Positions 16,853 through 26,233 are shown, counted from the stretch's first letter. The stretch: DNA of 64,000 nt from Amycolatopsis sp. NBC_00345 (GCF_036116635.1 NZ_CP107995.1:1550001-1614000); one strand, 5' to 3'. Made by a program: numbers and translations. Notes: generated by a model not told the origin, from the letters alone.

Positions 16853-16875
16853 CTTGAATTTCAAGTTGTGAACTT
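16853..16875. promoter_or_regulatory. Two overlapping palindromes upstream of the enediyne cassette
   Basis: CTTGAATTTCAAG (16853-16865, perfect, central T) overlaps AAGTTGTGAACTT (16863-16875, 5-bp perfect arms, 3-nt centre). They lie about 100 bp before the first cassette gene in a locally A/T-rich patch. Probable operator and/or promoter region; the binding factor is unknown. Confidence 0.5.
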
Positions 16876-16970
16876 CTGGCCTAGGTGGCCGGGCCGCCGG
16901 CACTTCGTGCCCGCCCCGGCCATTGGCCTGTCGGATGGTCCATGCACCGGTCGGCCATGGGAGCGTTCGC

Positions 16971-17924
16971 ATGACTCACGAAGTGCCGGGCTCCGCGGCC
17001 CCGTCCGGGATCGCGGAGCCGAGTTCTCTGTTCAGGCTGCCGATGTCGATGGCCGACTTCGGCCGGCGAGGTTTCCGGCTTGATCGCCCGGACGCGCGGA
17101 AAGTGCTGGAACTGCATGCGCGCACGTTTCTCGGCGGTTTCAACCTGGCTGTCCGTAATTGGCGCGATCCACATCCCGCGCTGGCTGCGGTTTCCGCCGA
17201 AGAAAGGGGTTTCGCCTACGAAGCGGCGGGAATGTTCGCGGCGATAAGGGATTTCGGACGCCGGCGAAGTGGTGGCGCGCTGGACATCCTGCTCGACGGG
17301 CCGGGGGCGGGATACGTCCATCTGGTCCATGTCGGCTACGGCTGGGGGTCGGCCCTGTTCGGGGCGCCCCTGCCGGTCCGGCTGCCGCGAACCCCGTTGC
17401 TGCGCTGGCTCGCGCTGGACGGCGCGGGGTTTTCCCGGGCCTTCTTCGGCGGGCTCCCGACCTTGCGGAAGATGGCGGCCCGGCGGATGAATCCGGTCCG
17501 GGAGTCCACCTTGGCCGGTTGTGGCCGGGCCCTGTGGTTCGCCGAGTCGGCGGACCCGGCCGGGGTGGCGGGGGTGATCGGGTCGGCCGCGGCGCCGGCC
17601 CGGCCGCACCTGTGGGCCGGGGTCGGACTGGCGTCCTGCTACGCCGGCTGTGCGGATGACCGTGCATTTGACGCGCTCATTACGGCGAGCGGCGCGCACA
17701 GTGCGTATTTCGCGCAGGGGGCGATGTTCGCCATCGCTGCCCGCACCCGTTCGGGTGTAGTTCCGCGGTTTACCGAGGTCGCTTGTCGGTATTTGTTCAC
17801 CGCGGACCCGGATACCGTGGCGTCTTGGACCGAAACCGCGGCCGAAGGCCTCACCGGAGCTATTGACGTGAGTGCTTATCTGGAATGGAAGTCCAGGTTG
17901 CGGGCGCGGGCCGGGCGCCTCTGA
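16971..17924 (+). CDS. unbL: Enediyne biosynthesis protein E3/UnbL (DUF1702)
   Basis: 317 residues, typical of the DUF1702 family found in enediyne gene clusters. Its biochemical role is unknown, but it is one of five genes conserved with the enediyne PKS. Recognisable segments are RRGF near residue 30, FLGGFN, ERGFAYEAAGM with the IRDF region, HVGYGWGSA, DGAGF and FAQGAMFAIAAR near the C-terminus. GGGAG (16959-16963) lies 7 nt before the ATG. It opens the cassette; the E4 gene follows after 55 bp. Assignment rests both on the sequence and on the exact canonical gene order behind it. Confidence 0.88.
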   Translation: MTHEVPGSAAPSGIAEPSSLFRLPMSMADFGRRGFRLDRPDARKVLELHARTFLGGFNLAVRNWRDPHPALAAVSAEERGFAYEAAGMFAAIRDFGRRRSGGALDILLDGPGAGYVHLVHVGYGWGSALFGAPLPVRLPRTPLLRWLALDGAGFSRAFFGGLPTLRKMAARRMNPVRESTLAGCGRALWFAESADPAGVAGVIGSAAAPARPHLWAGVGLASCYAGCADDRAFDALITASGAHSAYFAQGAMFAIAARTRSGVVPRFTEVACRYLFTADPDTVASWTETAAEGLTGAIDVSAYLEWKSRLRARAGRL

Positions 17925-17979
17925 TAGACCGCGCCGCCCGGCCCGGAGCCCGCAATCGCTGACGGTAAGGGTTGTACTT

Positions 17980-19866
17980 ATGCGTATTCCTCTTCGGCGA
18001 GCCGTGCCGATCGTTGTCGCGCTGGCCTTGTGCGTCGTGGCGGGGGTGTTCACTGTCCGCCCGGGGTTGAGCGCGGCCGATTCCGCGACGCTCGCGCGGG
18101 GGTTTTCCTTCCACAAGATCGCGCTCAATTCGGCACCACCGGAGGCGCGGCGCGAGCGTGAAGTGGAGCCGGCGCTGAAGAACCTCCAAGCGTGGATCTC
18201 GGCGGTGGGGGCGGCCGTGGCGCTCGCCGACGTGCGCGGGCTGGGCCGCTCGGCCGACGCCTGCCTGGTGGACCCGCGCGACGACTCGGTGACCGTGCTG
18301 CCGGTGCCCGGCGCCGGCGGCCCGCAGTACCCGCGTTTCCCGTTGTTCCCGAACGGGTTGCGCTACGACCGGACGATGGCGCCGATGGGCTGCGTCCCCG
18401 CGGACCTCAACGAAGACGGGCTGCAGGACTTCATCGTCTACTACTGGGGCCGTTCGCCGGTGCTGTTCCTGAACCAGGGCGGCCCGCCGGCCGCGGCCGC
18501 GTTCCGCCCGGCGGAGCTGGTCCAGCCGATGCAGGTCTGGAACAGCAGTGTCGTCAACGTCGCCGACATCGACGGCGATGGCCACGTGGACATCATGGTG
18601 GGCAACTACTTCCCCGACGGCGCGCAGGTGCTCGACCCGGCGGCGACCGCGGACGGCCGGATGCAGATGCAGGACTCCATGGGCAAGGCGCGCAACGGCG
18701 GGACCAACCGGCTCTACCTGACCGCGCCGACCGGGGTCCGTGGCGCCCCGCCGAATCTCACCGACGTCAGCTCGGCCATCCCCGAAGACTCCGCGCAGTC
18801 GTGGACCCTCGCGCTGGGGATGCAGGACCTGACCGGGTCGGGCCGGCCGGACATCTACGTGGCCAACGACTTCGGCCCCGATCAGCTGCTGCTGAACCAC
18901 TCCACGCCCGGCCGGGTGCGCCTGGACGAGATCGTCGGCACGCGTGACGCGACGACCCCGCGGTCGGAAGTACTCGGGCACGACTCGTTCAAGGGCATGG
19001 GGGTGACGTTCACCTATCCGAGCGGCGCCGGGCTGCCGATGATCGCGGTCAGCAACATCACGACGCCCTTCGCCTTGCAGGAAAGCAATTTCGCGTTCGT
19101 CCCCACGGGGGCCGCGCAGGAGATCGGCTCCGGGAAGCTGCCCTACACCGAGCGCAGCGAGGACCTCGGGCTGGCCCGGTCGGGCTGGGCCTGGGACATC
19201 AAGGCCGGCGACTTCGACAACTCCGGCAACGACCAGCTGATGCAGGCGGTCGGGTTCCTGAAGGGGACCAGGGACCGGTGGCCGGAGCTGCAGGAGCTGG
19301 CGATGGGCAACGACCAGCTGCTGCGCTACCCCCAGGCGTGGCCGAAGTTCCAGCTCGGCGACGACCTGTCCGGGCAGCAGCACAATCCCTTCTACGTCAA
19401 GGATTCCGCGACCGGCCGGTACGCGGACCTCGCGCCCGAGCTGAACATCGCCGACGTGTGGACCTCGCGGGGGCTGGCGTTCGGCGACGTCGACGGGGAC
19501 GGGCGGCTCGACGCGCTGGTCGCCAACCAGTGGAACGACTCGTACCTGCTCCGCAACACCTCCCCGGTCGCCGCCCCCGGCGTCGACCTGCGCCTGGTCG
19601 AGCCCGGCGCGGCCGGCGGCGAGCGGGCCGCGATCGGCGCGCAGGTCGTGCTGCACACGGACCGGCCGCAGAAGACCCAGCTGTACCCGGCCAACGGGCA
19701 CGCGGGAGTGTCCGCCGCCGAGGTGCACCTGGCGCTGCCCGGCGCGGCGGCGACCGCGACCGTGACCTGGCTGGCCGAGGGCCGCCTGGTCAGCGCCGAC
19801 GTCCAGGTCACGCCCGGACACCACACCCTGCTCCTCAACCCGGACGGAACGGTGGTAGCGAGATGA
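17980..19866 (+). CDS. unbV: Enediyne biosynthesis protein E4/UnbV (exported VCBS/FG-GAP repeat, ASPIC/UnbV domain)
   Basis: 628 residues. An N-terminal hydrophobic segment (residues ~7-29) acts as a signal or anchor, so the protein is probably extracytoplasmic. Ca-binding FG-GAP/VCBS-like repeats are visible as DLNEDGLQDF, DIDGDGHVDI and DVDGDGRLDAL, forming a beta-propeller. The last ~80 residues (IGAQVVLHT to the end) are the ASPIC/UnbV domain named after this enediyne protein. Function in enediyne production is unknown. The stop overlaps the next start by 4 bp (ATGA at 19863), so it is coupled to the E5 gene. Confidence 0.92.
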   Translation: MRIPLRRAVPIVVALALCVVAGVFTVRPGLSAADSATLARGFSFHKIALNSAPPEARREREVEPALKNLQAWISAVGAAVALADVRGLGRSADACLVDPRDDSVTVLPVPGAGGPQYPRFPLFPNGLRYDRTMAPMGCVPADLNEDGLQDFIVYYWGRSPVLFLNQGGPPAAAAFRPAELVQPMQVWNSSVVNVADIDGDGHVDIMVGNYFPDGAQVLDPAATADGRMQMQDSMGKARNGGTNRLYLTAPTGVRGAPPNLTDVSSAIPEDSAQSWTLALGMQDLTGSGRPDIYVANDFGPDQLLLNHSTPGRVRLDEIVGTRDATTPRSEVLGHDSFKGMGVTFTYPSGAGLPMIAVSNITTPFALQESNFAFVPTGAAQEIGSGKLPYTERSEDLGLARSGWAWDIKAGDFDNSGNDQLMQAVGFLKGTRDRWPELQELAMGNDQLLRYPQAWPKFQLGDDLSGQQHNPFYVKDSATGRYADLAPELNIADVWTSRGLAFGDVDGDGRLDALVANQWNDSYLLRNTSPVAAPGVDLRLVEPGAAGGERAAIGAQVVLHTDRPQKTQLYPANGHAGVSAAEVHLALPGAAATATVTWLAEGRLVSADVQVTPGHHTLLLNPDGTVVAR

Positions 19867-20813
19867 CCACGACGGAACGCCGCGCGCCACTGGCGCCGCC
19901 GGACGGCCCGGCTTCGCCCCCGGCGGTGAAGCCGCCGGTCGACCTCCGGGTCAAGGCCCTGCAGCGCTTCGCGATGTCGATCACCGTCTTCACCATCGCC
20001 GGGCACCTGGTGCTCGGGTTCGAGCAGGCGCCGATCACCCCGGTCGCGGCCGTGCTGACCAGTTACGTGGTGGCGATCGCGCTGGAGTGGCTCGACAGCT
20101 GGGCCCGGGACCGGACGCCGGAGTACGCCGGCGGCCCCCGCGCGATGATGACGTTCCTGCTGCCCGCCCACATCACCGCGCTGGCGTGCGCGATGCTGCT
20201 CTACGGGAACTCGTCGGTGTGGCCGTACCTGTTCGCGGTGCTCGTCGCCCACGCGGCGAAGTACCTCGTGCGGGTGCGCGTCCGCGGCCGGCTGCGGCAC
20301 GTGCTCAACCCGTCGAACACCGGCATCGTGGTCACCCTGCTGCTGTTCCCGTGGGTGGGGATCGCGCCGCCGTACCACTTCACGAACAACCCGACCGGGG
20401 CGATCGACTGGCTGGTGCCGCTCGGCATCCTGATGCTCGGCACGATGCTCAACGCGGGCCTCACCCGCAAGGTGCCGCTGATCCTGGGCTGGGCCGGCGG
20501 GTTCGTGCTCCAGGCCGTGCTGCGGTGGCTGATCCTCGACGAGGCGCTGATCGCCGCGCTGGTGCCGATGACCGGCGTCGCGTTCGTGCTCTACACGAAC
20601 TACATGATCACCGACCCCGGCACCACGCCGGTGAAACCGCGCCAGCAGGTCGTGTTCGGCCTGACCACCGCGCTGGTCTACGGCGTGCTCGTGGTCTGCG
20701 GGGTCGTGTTCGGCCTGTTCTTCGCCCTGGTCATCACCTGCGTGCTGCGGTGGTTCGTGCTGGTCGTGGCGGAACGCCGGACGCGGGTGCGCTCTGCGGC
20801 GGAGGCAGCGTGA
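19863..20813 (+). CDS. unbU: Enediyne biosynthesis protein E5/UnbU (multispanning membrane protein)
   Basis: 316 residues with a polar N-terminal 25 residues and then about eight predicted hydrophobic helices. It resembles the RnfD/NqrB membrane fold (HVLNPSNTGIVVTLLLFP; NYMITDPGTTPV), which is characteristic of UnbU. In the enediyne cassette it is conserved but of unproven function; transport or membrane redox chemistry have been suggested for the fold. It overlaps E4 (ATGA) and its own stop overlaps the PksE start (GTGA at 20810). Confidence 0.92.
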   Translation: MTTTERRAPLAPPDGPASPPAVKPPVDLRVKALQRFAMSITVFTIAGHLVLGFEQAPITPVAAVLTSYVVAIALEWLDSWARDRTPEYAGGPRAMMTFLLPAHITALACAMLLYGNSSVWPYLFAVLVAHAAKYLVRVRVRGRLRHVLNPSNTGIVVTLLLFPWVGIAPPYHFTNNPTGAIDWLVPLGILMLGTMLNAGLTRKVPLILGWAGGFVLQAVLRWLILDEALIAALVPMTGVAFVLYTNYMITDPGTTPVKPRQQVVFGLTTALVYGVLVVCGVVFGLFFALVITCVLRWFVLVVAERRTRVRSAAEAA

Positions 20814-23800
20814 ACAGCGGCCGGATCGCCGTGGTCGGGCTGGCCTGCCGGTACCCGGACGCGACGTCGGCGACCCAGCTGTGGCAGAACGTGCTGGCCC
20901 GGCGGAAGGCGTTCCGCCGGATCCCCGGCGCCCGCCTGTCCGCGCGGTACCAGGGCGGCGCGGCGGACCCGGACTCGGTCGTGGCCACCCACGCCGCGGT
21001 GCTGCGGGACTGGACGTTCGACCGGGCCCGGTTCGGCATTCCCGGCCCGCTGCACCGGGCGGCCGACCACACCCACTGGCTCGCCCTGGAGACGGCCGCG
21101 GACGCGCTGGCCGACGCCGGGTACCCGGAGGCCGAGGGGCTGGACCGGGACGCGGTCGGGGTGGTCATGGGCAACTCGCTCGCCGGGGAGTTCACCCGCG
21201 CGGCCACGCTGCGGACGCGCTGGCCCTTCATCGCCGGCGCCGCGGCGAACGCGCTGTCCGGCGCCGGGATCGGCGAAGAGCTGGCCGGTGAGGTGCTGGG
21301 CCGGATGGAGGCCCTGGTCAAGGAGCCGTTCCCGGTGCCGGGCGACGAGACGCTGGCCGGCTCGCTCGCGAACACCATCGCCGGGCGGATCTGCAACCAC
21401 TTCGACCTGCACGGCACCGGGTACACAGTGGACGGTGCCTGCTCGTCCAGCCTGCTCGCGGTGATGACCGGCTGCCGGGCGCTGGCCGCGGGCGAGCTGG
21501 ACCTCGTGCTCGCCGGTGGGGTCGACATGTCCCTCGACCCGTTCGAGCTGGTCGGGTTCTCCCGGCTGGGCGCGCTCGCCGCCGATGAGATGCGGGTCTA
21601 CGACGAGCGGCCCACCGGGTTCCTGCCGGGTGAGGGCTGCGGGGTCGTCGCGCTGATGCGGGCCGAGGACGCCGAGCGAGCGGGACGGCGCGGCTACGCG
21701 AGCCTGATCGGCTGGGCGTCCTCTTCGGACGGAGCGGGCGGGCTGACCCGCCCCGAGCAGCGCGGGCAGATACTGGCCATGCGCCGGGCCTACGCCCAGG
21801 CGGGCGTGGGCCCGGAAACGGTGGAGCTGGTCGAAGGACACGGCACCGGGACCGCGGTGGGGGACGAGGTCGAGCTGGCGGCGCAGGGCGAGCTGCGCGC
21901 GGGCGCCCCGTCGGCGGCGCTGGGTTCGGTCAAGGCGAACATCGGGCACACCAAGGCCGCGGCGGGGGTGGCGGGGCTGATCAAGGCGGTGCTGGCCGTC
22001 CACCACCGGGTGCTGCCGCCGACGACCGGCTGCGAGCGGCCGCACGCGTTGCTGCGCCGCAAGGACGCGCCGTTGCGGATCCTCGCCGAGGCGGAGCCCT
22101 GGACCGCCCAGGTGCCGCGGGCGTCGGTGTCGTCGATGGGCTTCGGCGGGATCAACGCGCACGTGGTGCTCGAAGGCGTTCCGGGACCGGCGCGGTCCCG
22201 GCTGGGCGCGAGCGTGCGGCGCTGGGCCCGGCGCGGCCCGTCGGACGAGATCGTGCTGGTGGGGGCCGACAGCGCGGATGCGCTCACCGGCCGGCTGCGT
22301 GACCTCGAACGCAGTGCCCGCGCGCTGAGCGTCGCCGAGGTCGGCGACCTGGCCGGCACGGCGTGGCGCGACGGTGCCGGGGACCGGTGTTTCCGGGCCG
22401 CGCTGGTGGTGTCCACTCCGGACGGTCTGGCCGCGGCGGCGGGCCGCGCCGCGGCGGCGGCCGGCCGGATGACCGGGACGGTGCTCGACGAGGCCGGCGG
22501 GTTCGCACTGGGCTCCGGGCCGGCACCGCGGATCGGCCTGCTCCTGCCGGGGCAGGCCGCGCCGGTGCGACGGGAACTTCCTTGGTGGGCCAGGGAATTG
22601 GGCGTGCCGGAGGTAGGGCCGGTCCCGGAGACAGGGTCGGTCCCAGCGGCAGTGTCGAACCTGGGGGCAGGGCCGAACGTCCTGCCCGCAGGGGAGGACG
22701 TCGTGGACACGGCGATCGCGCAGCCGGCCATCGTCCGGCAGTCGCTGGCCGCGCTGGCCTGGCTCGACGAACTCGGCACGGTCGCGGCGGCGGCGTGCGG
22801 GCACAGCCTGGGCGAGCTGACCGCGCTCGGCTGGGCCGGCGCCCTCGCGCCGGACGAAGTACTCGCGCTGGCCGTCGGCCGCGGCGAGATCATGGCCCGC
22901 CTGGGTAAGTCGGACACCGGCATGGCCGGTCTGGGCTGCGGCGCCGAACAGACGCGCGAGCTGCTCGCCGAGGCCACGCTTGCCGGCGACACTGTTGCTG
23001 GCAGCACTCTTGTCGGAAACACTCTTGTCGATAACACTCTTGTCGATAACACAGTGGAGATCGCCGGGCACAACGCGCCGGATTCCACCGTCGTCGCCGG
23101 TGAGCGCGCGCAGTTGCGCGCCGTGGTCGAGCGGGCCCGGGAAGCCGGGATACCGGCGAGCCTGCTCGCCGTCTCGCACGGGTTCCACAGCGAGGCGATG
23201 CGCCCGGCGATCGAGCCGTTCCGCGCGTTGGTCGCCCGCCTTCCGCTGACCTCGCCGCGGCGTACCGTGCTGTCCACCGTGACCGGCAAGGAGTTTTCCG
23301 GCGGCCCGGACGAGTTGCGGGCGCTGCTGGTCGACCAGCTGACCGCGCCGGTGTTGTTCGCCGACGCGCTGGCGGAGCTGGGCCGACGCTGCGACCTGCT
23401 GGTCGAGGCCGGGCCGGGGGCCATTCTCAGCGGGCTGGTCCAGGCCAACGGTTCCCCGCTGCCCACGGTGACGCTGGACGCGGGCGGTGACCCGGCCCGG
23501 CACGCGTTCGCGACCGCCGCGCTGGCCGCCGTCGGCGCCGCGGACCTGACGCCGTGGTTCAGCGGCCGCGGGTTCCGGACGCTGCCCGCCGACGCCGTGC
23601 CCGGTTTCGTGCCGAATCCCTGCGAGAGCCAGGCGGATCCGTCCACAGTGGTCCCGGCGAGGAGGCCGCCGGCCGCTTCGGCTGCCGTGCCGGAGCCCGT
23701 GCTCGACGTCCAGGCGGGGACGCCGCTCGAGCTGCTGATCGCGCACCTGGCCGAGAAGCTCGAACTCGCCCCGGAATCGATCCGGCCCGACAGTTCCCTG

Positions 23801-26233
23801 CTCGGCGACCTGCACCTGAATTCGCTCCAGGTGACCGAGACGGTGTTCTCGGCGGCCCGGGCGCTTGGCCGCCGGCCGCCGGACAGCCCGGTGCCCATCG
23901 CGCAGGCCACCGTGTCGGCGGCGGCCGAGCTGATCGGGCAGCTCCCGGTGGCCGGGGACACCGATCTCGCCGAGGTGCCGGGAGTGGCGCCGTGGGTGCG
24001 GTCGTTCGTCCCGTGCTGGGTGCCGTTCTTCCCGGAATCATCCACAGTGGACGAGAAGGCCGAGGTCGTCCGGCTGGCCGGGACGGACGGGCCGGAGGAG
24101 CTGGCCGCCCTGCTGACCGGGCTCGACGCGAACCGGCCGGAACGGCTTGTGCTGCTGCACCACCGGCATCCGGCCGCCGCCGGGATCGCGCGGAGCGTGG
24201 TCACCGAGCTCGGCACGGAGCGTTGCGCCGTGGTGGACCTGGCCGATGCGGCGGCGGAGCCCGACGACCTGTCGGCCTTGTTGCCGGAGGCGGGTTACCG
24301 CGAGCTGCGGGCGACAGCCGGCGGTTATGAGCAAGTCTCGGTGCGGCTTCGTGTGCCCGGCGAGGGGGGAGTCCCGGACGCCCTTCGTCACGGCGACCTC
24401 TGCCTCGTCACCGGTGGCGTGCACGGGATCACCGCCCACACGGCGGTCGCGCTGGCCGAGCGCACCGGGTGCCGGCTGCTGTTCGCCGGACGGACGCCGC
24501 CGGACGATCCGGCGCTCGCCGCCCGGCTGGAGGAGCTGCGCGGCCGGATCAGCGAGGTCGGCTACGCGCGGTGCGACGTCACCGACGCCGAGGCCGTGCG
24601 GAAGCTGGTCGAGACGCGGGGCCCGATCCGCGGGCTGCTGCACGGTGCCGGGGTGAACCAGCCACGGCGGATCGCCGAGATCACCGGCAGCTCGCTGGCC
24701 GCGACCCTGGCGCCCAAGGTGACCGGCCTGGCGAACGTGCTCGTGGCGGCGGGTGAAGACCTCCGGCTCGTGCTCGGGTTCGGCTCGATCATCGGCCGGC
24801 AGGGCCTGGCCGGGCAGGCCGAGTACTGCGTCGCGAACGACTGGCTGCGCGTCGACCTGGAACAGTGGGCGGCGGCGCATCCGTTGTGCCGGGCTCACGT
24901 CCTGGAGTGGTCGGTCTGGTCCGGCGCGGGGATGGGCGAGCGCATGGGGGTGCTCGACCGGCTGCGCGGCCTCGGGGTGGAGCCGGTGGACCCGGAGCTG
25001 GGCACCGCGGCGCTGCTGGACCTGCTCGGCGATCCCACGGCGCCGGTCACCGCGCTGGTGTCTTCGCGTTTCCCCGCGACGCCGACCCTGCGGCTGGACG
25101 GCGCGGGCGGCCCGTGGGGACGGTTCACCGAGCGCGTCCTGGTGCACCTGCCCGGGGTGGAGGCGGTGGTCGACGCGAGTCTTTCGGCGGGCACCGACCC
25201 GTGGCTCGGCGACCACGTCATCGACGGCGTGGAGGTGCTGCCGGGGGTGCTCGGCCTGGAGGCGATGGTGCAGGCGGCGCGGCTGGCGGGCGCCCCTTCG
25301 CTGCCGCTCGACCTTTCCGAGGTGCGGTTCCGCGCCCCGGTCACGGTCGAGGAGCCGGACGGCCGCGGCATCCGGCTCGTGGCACTGGCCGGGGCCGACG
25401 GGGTCGACGCCGTGCTGCGGGAGTCCGGTGCCGTCGACGACCGGTTCTCCGCGCGGATCTCGGCCGCGGCCGAGCCCGACGGGACGTTCGAGCCGGCCGA
25501 GGCGCCGGCGGTCCGCGAGCCGTATCCGTGGTACGGCCGGCTGTTCTTCCACAGTGGACGGTTCCGCCGGGTGACCTGCTACGACGAGCTGACCGCGTTC
25601 ACCGTCGAAGCCTGGCTGTCCGAAGGGGCGGCGGAGTCGTGGTTTTCCCAGTTCCACAGCGGAAACCTGGAGCTGGGCGACCCGGCCGCGCACGACGCCA
25701 CGCTGCACGCGCTGCTCGCGTGCATGCCGCACCGGTGGGCCCTGCCGGGTGGCGCGGACCGGCTGACCGTGTGGCGGCACCCGCGGGGACCGTTGCGGGT
25801 GCTGGCCCGCGAACGCGCGCACACGGCCGACGACTTCGAGTTCGACGTCGACCTGGTGAGCGCCGGCGGCGCCCCGGTGGCCCGCTGGGACGGCCTGCGG
25901 CTGCACGCGGGCGGGGCGCGCCCGTGGCCCGGCGGCCTGCCCACGAGGCTGGTCGGGCCGTGGCTGACGCGCCGGCTGATCGAGTCGGGCGTGGCGGACG
26001 CGCCCGAGCTGAGGACCGGTGGCGACCAGCCTGCGGACCTCAGCGCCGGGGACTGGCGGGCCGAGGCCGAGGCCCGCGTGCTGGGTTCGCCGGCCGAGCC
26101 GAGAGAGGTCGAGTGCACGACCGAAGACGGCATCGTGCTCGCGCGCTACGGCTCGCGGCGGGTGGTCACCGCCGACGTCGCCGTCGAAGGGGCCGGGCAC
26201 CCGGTCGCGCTGGCCGTCCCGGCGGCGACATGA
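20810..26233 (+). CDS. pksE: Enediyne iterative type I polyketide synthase (PksE), PPTase domain apparently truncated
   Basis: 1807 residues; characterised PksE proteins that I recall are about 1900-2000. It builds the polyene precursor of an enediyne core iteratively from malonyl-CoA. Domains in order: KS (~5-455; Cys211 in DGACSSS, His344 in GHGTGT, His380 in NIGHTK), AT (~570-890; Ser666 in GHSLGE, His793 in GFHS), ACP (~960-1040; Ser1005 in DLHLNSL, the typical enediyne ACP sequence), KR (~1195-1390; LVTGGVHGIT) and DH (~1440-1740; His1469 in GDHVIDGVEVLPG). Enediyne PksE normally ends in a PPTase that loads its own ACP; here only about 50 residues after the DH remain (DGIVLARYGSRRVV then AGHPVALAV), ending before any GxD or WxxKE motif. 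GTG 20810 overlaps E5 and has GGAGG upstream. Confidence 0.95.
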   Translation: MNSGRIAVVGLACRYPDATSATQLWQNVLARRKAFRRIPGARLSARYQGGAADPDSVVATHAAVLRDWTFDRARFGIPGPLHRAADHTHWLALETAADALADAGYPEAEGLDRDAVGVVMGNSLAGEFTRAATLRTRWPFIAGAAANALSGAGIGEELAGEVLGRMEALVKEPFPVPGDETLAGSLANTIAGRICNHFDLHGTGYTVDGACSSSLLAVMTGCRALAAGELDLVLAGGVDMSLDPFELVGFSRLGALAADEMRVYDERPTGFLPGEGCGVVALMRAEDAERAGRRGYASLIGWASSSDGAGGLTRPEQRGQILAMRRAYAQAGVGPETVELVEGHGTGTAVGDEVELAAQGELRAGAPSAALGSVKANIGHTKAAAGVAGLIKAVLAVHHRVLPPTTGCERPHALLRRKDAPLRILAEAEPWTAQVPRASVSSMGFGGINAHVVLEGVPGPARSRLGASVRRWARRGPSDEIVLVGADSADALTGRLRDLERSARALSVAEVGDLAGTAWRDGAGDRCFRAALVVSTPDGLAAAAGRAAAAAGRMTGTVLDEAGGFALGSGPAPRIGLLLPGQAAPVRRELPWWARELGVPEVGPVPETGSVPAAVSNLGAGPNVLPAGEDVVDTAIAQPAIVRQSLAALAWLDELGTVAAAACGHSLGELTALGWAGALAPDEVLALAVGRGEIMARLGKSDTGMAGLGCGAEQTRELLAEATLAGDTVAGSTLVGNTLVDNTLVDNTVEIAGHNAPDSTVVAGERAQLRAVVERAREAGIPASLLAVSHGFHSEAMRPAIEPFRALVARLPLTSPRRTVLSTVTGKEFSGGPDELRALLVDQLTAPVLFADALAELGRRCDLLVEAGPGAILSGLVQANGSPLPTVTLDAGGDPARHAFATAALAAVGAADLTPWFSGRGFRTLPADAVPGFVPNPCESQADPSTVVPARRPPAASAAVPEPVLDVQAGTPLELLIAHLAEKLELAPESIRPDSSLLGDLHLNSLQVTETVFSAARALGRRPPDSPVPIAQATVSAAAELIGQLPVAGDTDLAEVPGVAPWVRSFVPCWVPFFPESSTVDEKAEVVRLAGTDGPEELAALLTGLDANRPERLVLLHHRHPAAAGIARSVVTELGTERCAVVDLADAAAEPDDLSALLPEAGYRELRATAGGYEQVSVRLRVPGEGGVPDALRHGDLCLVTGGVHGITAHTAVALAERTGCRLLFAGRTPPDDPALAARLEELRGRISEVGYARCDVTDAEAVRKLVETRGPIRGLLHGAGVNQPRRIAEITGSSLAATLAPKVTGLANVLVAAGEDLRLVLGFGSIIGRQGLAGQAEYCVANDWLRVDLEQWAAAHPLCRAHVLEWSVWSGAGMGERMGVLDRLRGLGVEPVDPELGTAALLDLLGDPTAPVTALVSSRFPATPTLRLDGAGGPWGRFTERVLVHLPGVEAVVDASLSAGTDPWLGDHVIDGVEVLPGVLGLEAMVQAARLAGAPSLPLDLSEVRFRAPVTVEEPDGRGIRLVALAGADGVDAVLRESGAVDDRFSARISAAAEPDGTFEPAEAPAVREPYPWYGRLFFHSGRFRRVTCYDELTAFTVEAWLSEGAAESWFSQFHSGNLELGDPAAHDATLHALLACMPHRWALPGGADRLTVWRHPRGPLRVLARERAHTADDFEFDVDLVSAGGAPVARWDGLRLHAGGARPWPGGLPTRLVGPWLTRRLIESGVADAPELRTGGDQPADLSAGDWRAEAEARVLGSPAEPREVECTTEDGIVLARYGSRRVVTADVAVEGAGHPVALAVPAAT
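22976..23054 (+). repeat. 15-bp tandem repeats inside the PksE acyltransferase domain
   Basis: Five to six imperfect 15-bp units with core ACTCTTGTCGATAAC encode TLAGD-TVAGS-TLVGN-TLVDN-TLVDN. The last copies are almost identical at DNA level, implying recent expansion. They interrupt the AT between GHSLGE and GFHS in a surface-loop region. Confidence 0.85.

Larger units (their letters stand above)
12599..25560. repeat. Recurring 12-bp word TCCACAGTGGAC (four exact copies)
   Basis: TCCACAGTGGAC or its complement is found in the adenosine deaminase gene (12599-12611 as GTCCACAGTGGAC), tldD (15630-15642, same 13-mer), and twice in pksE (24041-24052, 25549-25560). A fifth near-copy TCCACAGTGGT lies at 23642. 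All are within coding sequence but in more than one reading frame. The coordinates span the outermost copies; the interval between them is not a repeat. Confidence 0.7.
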
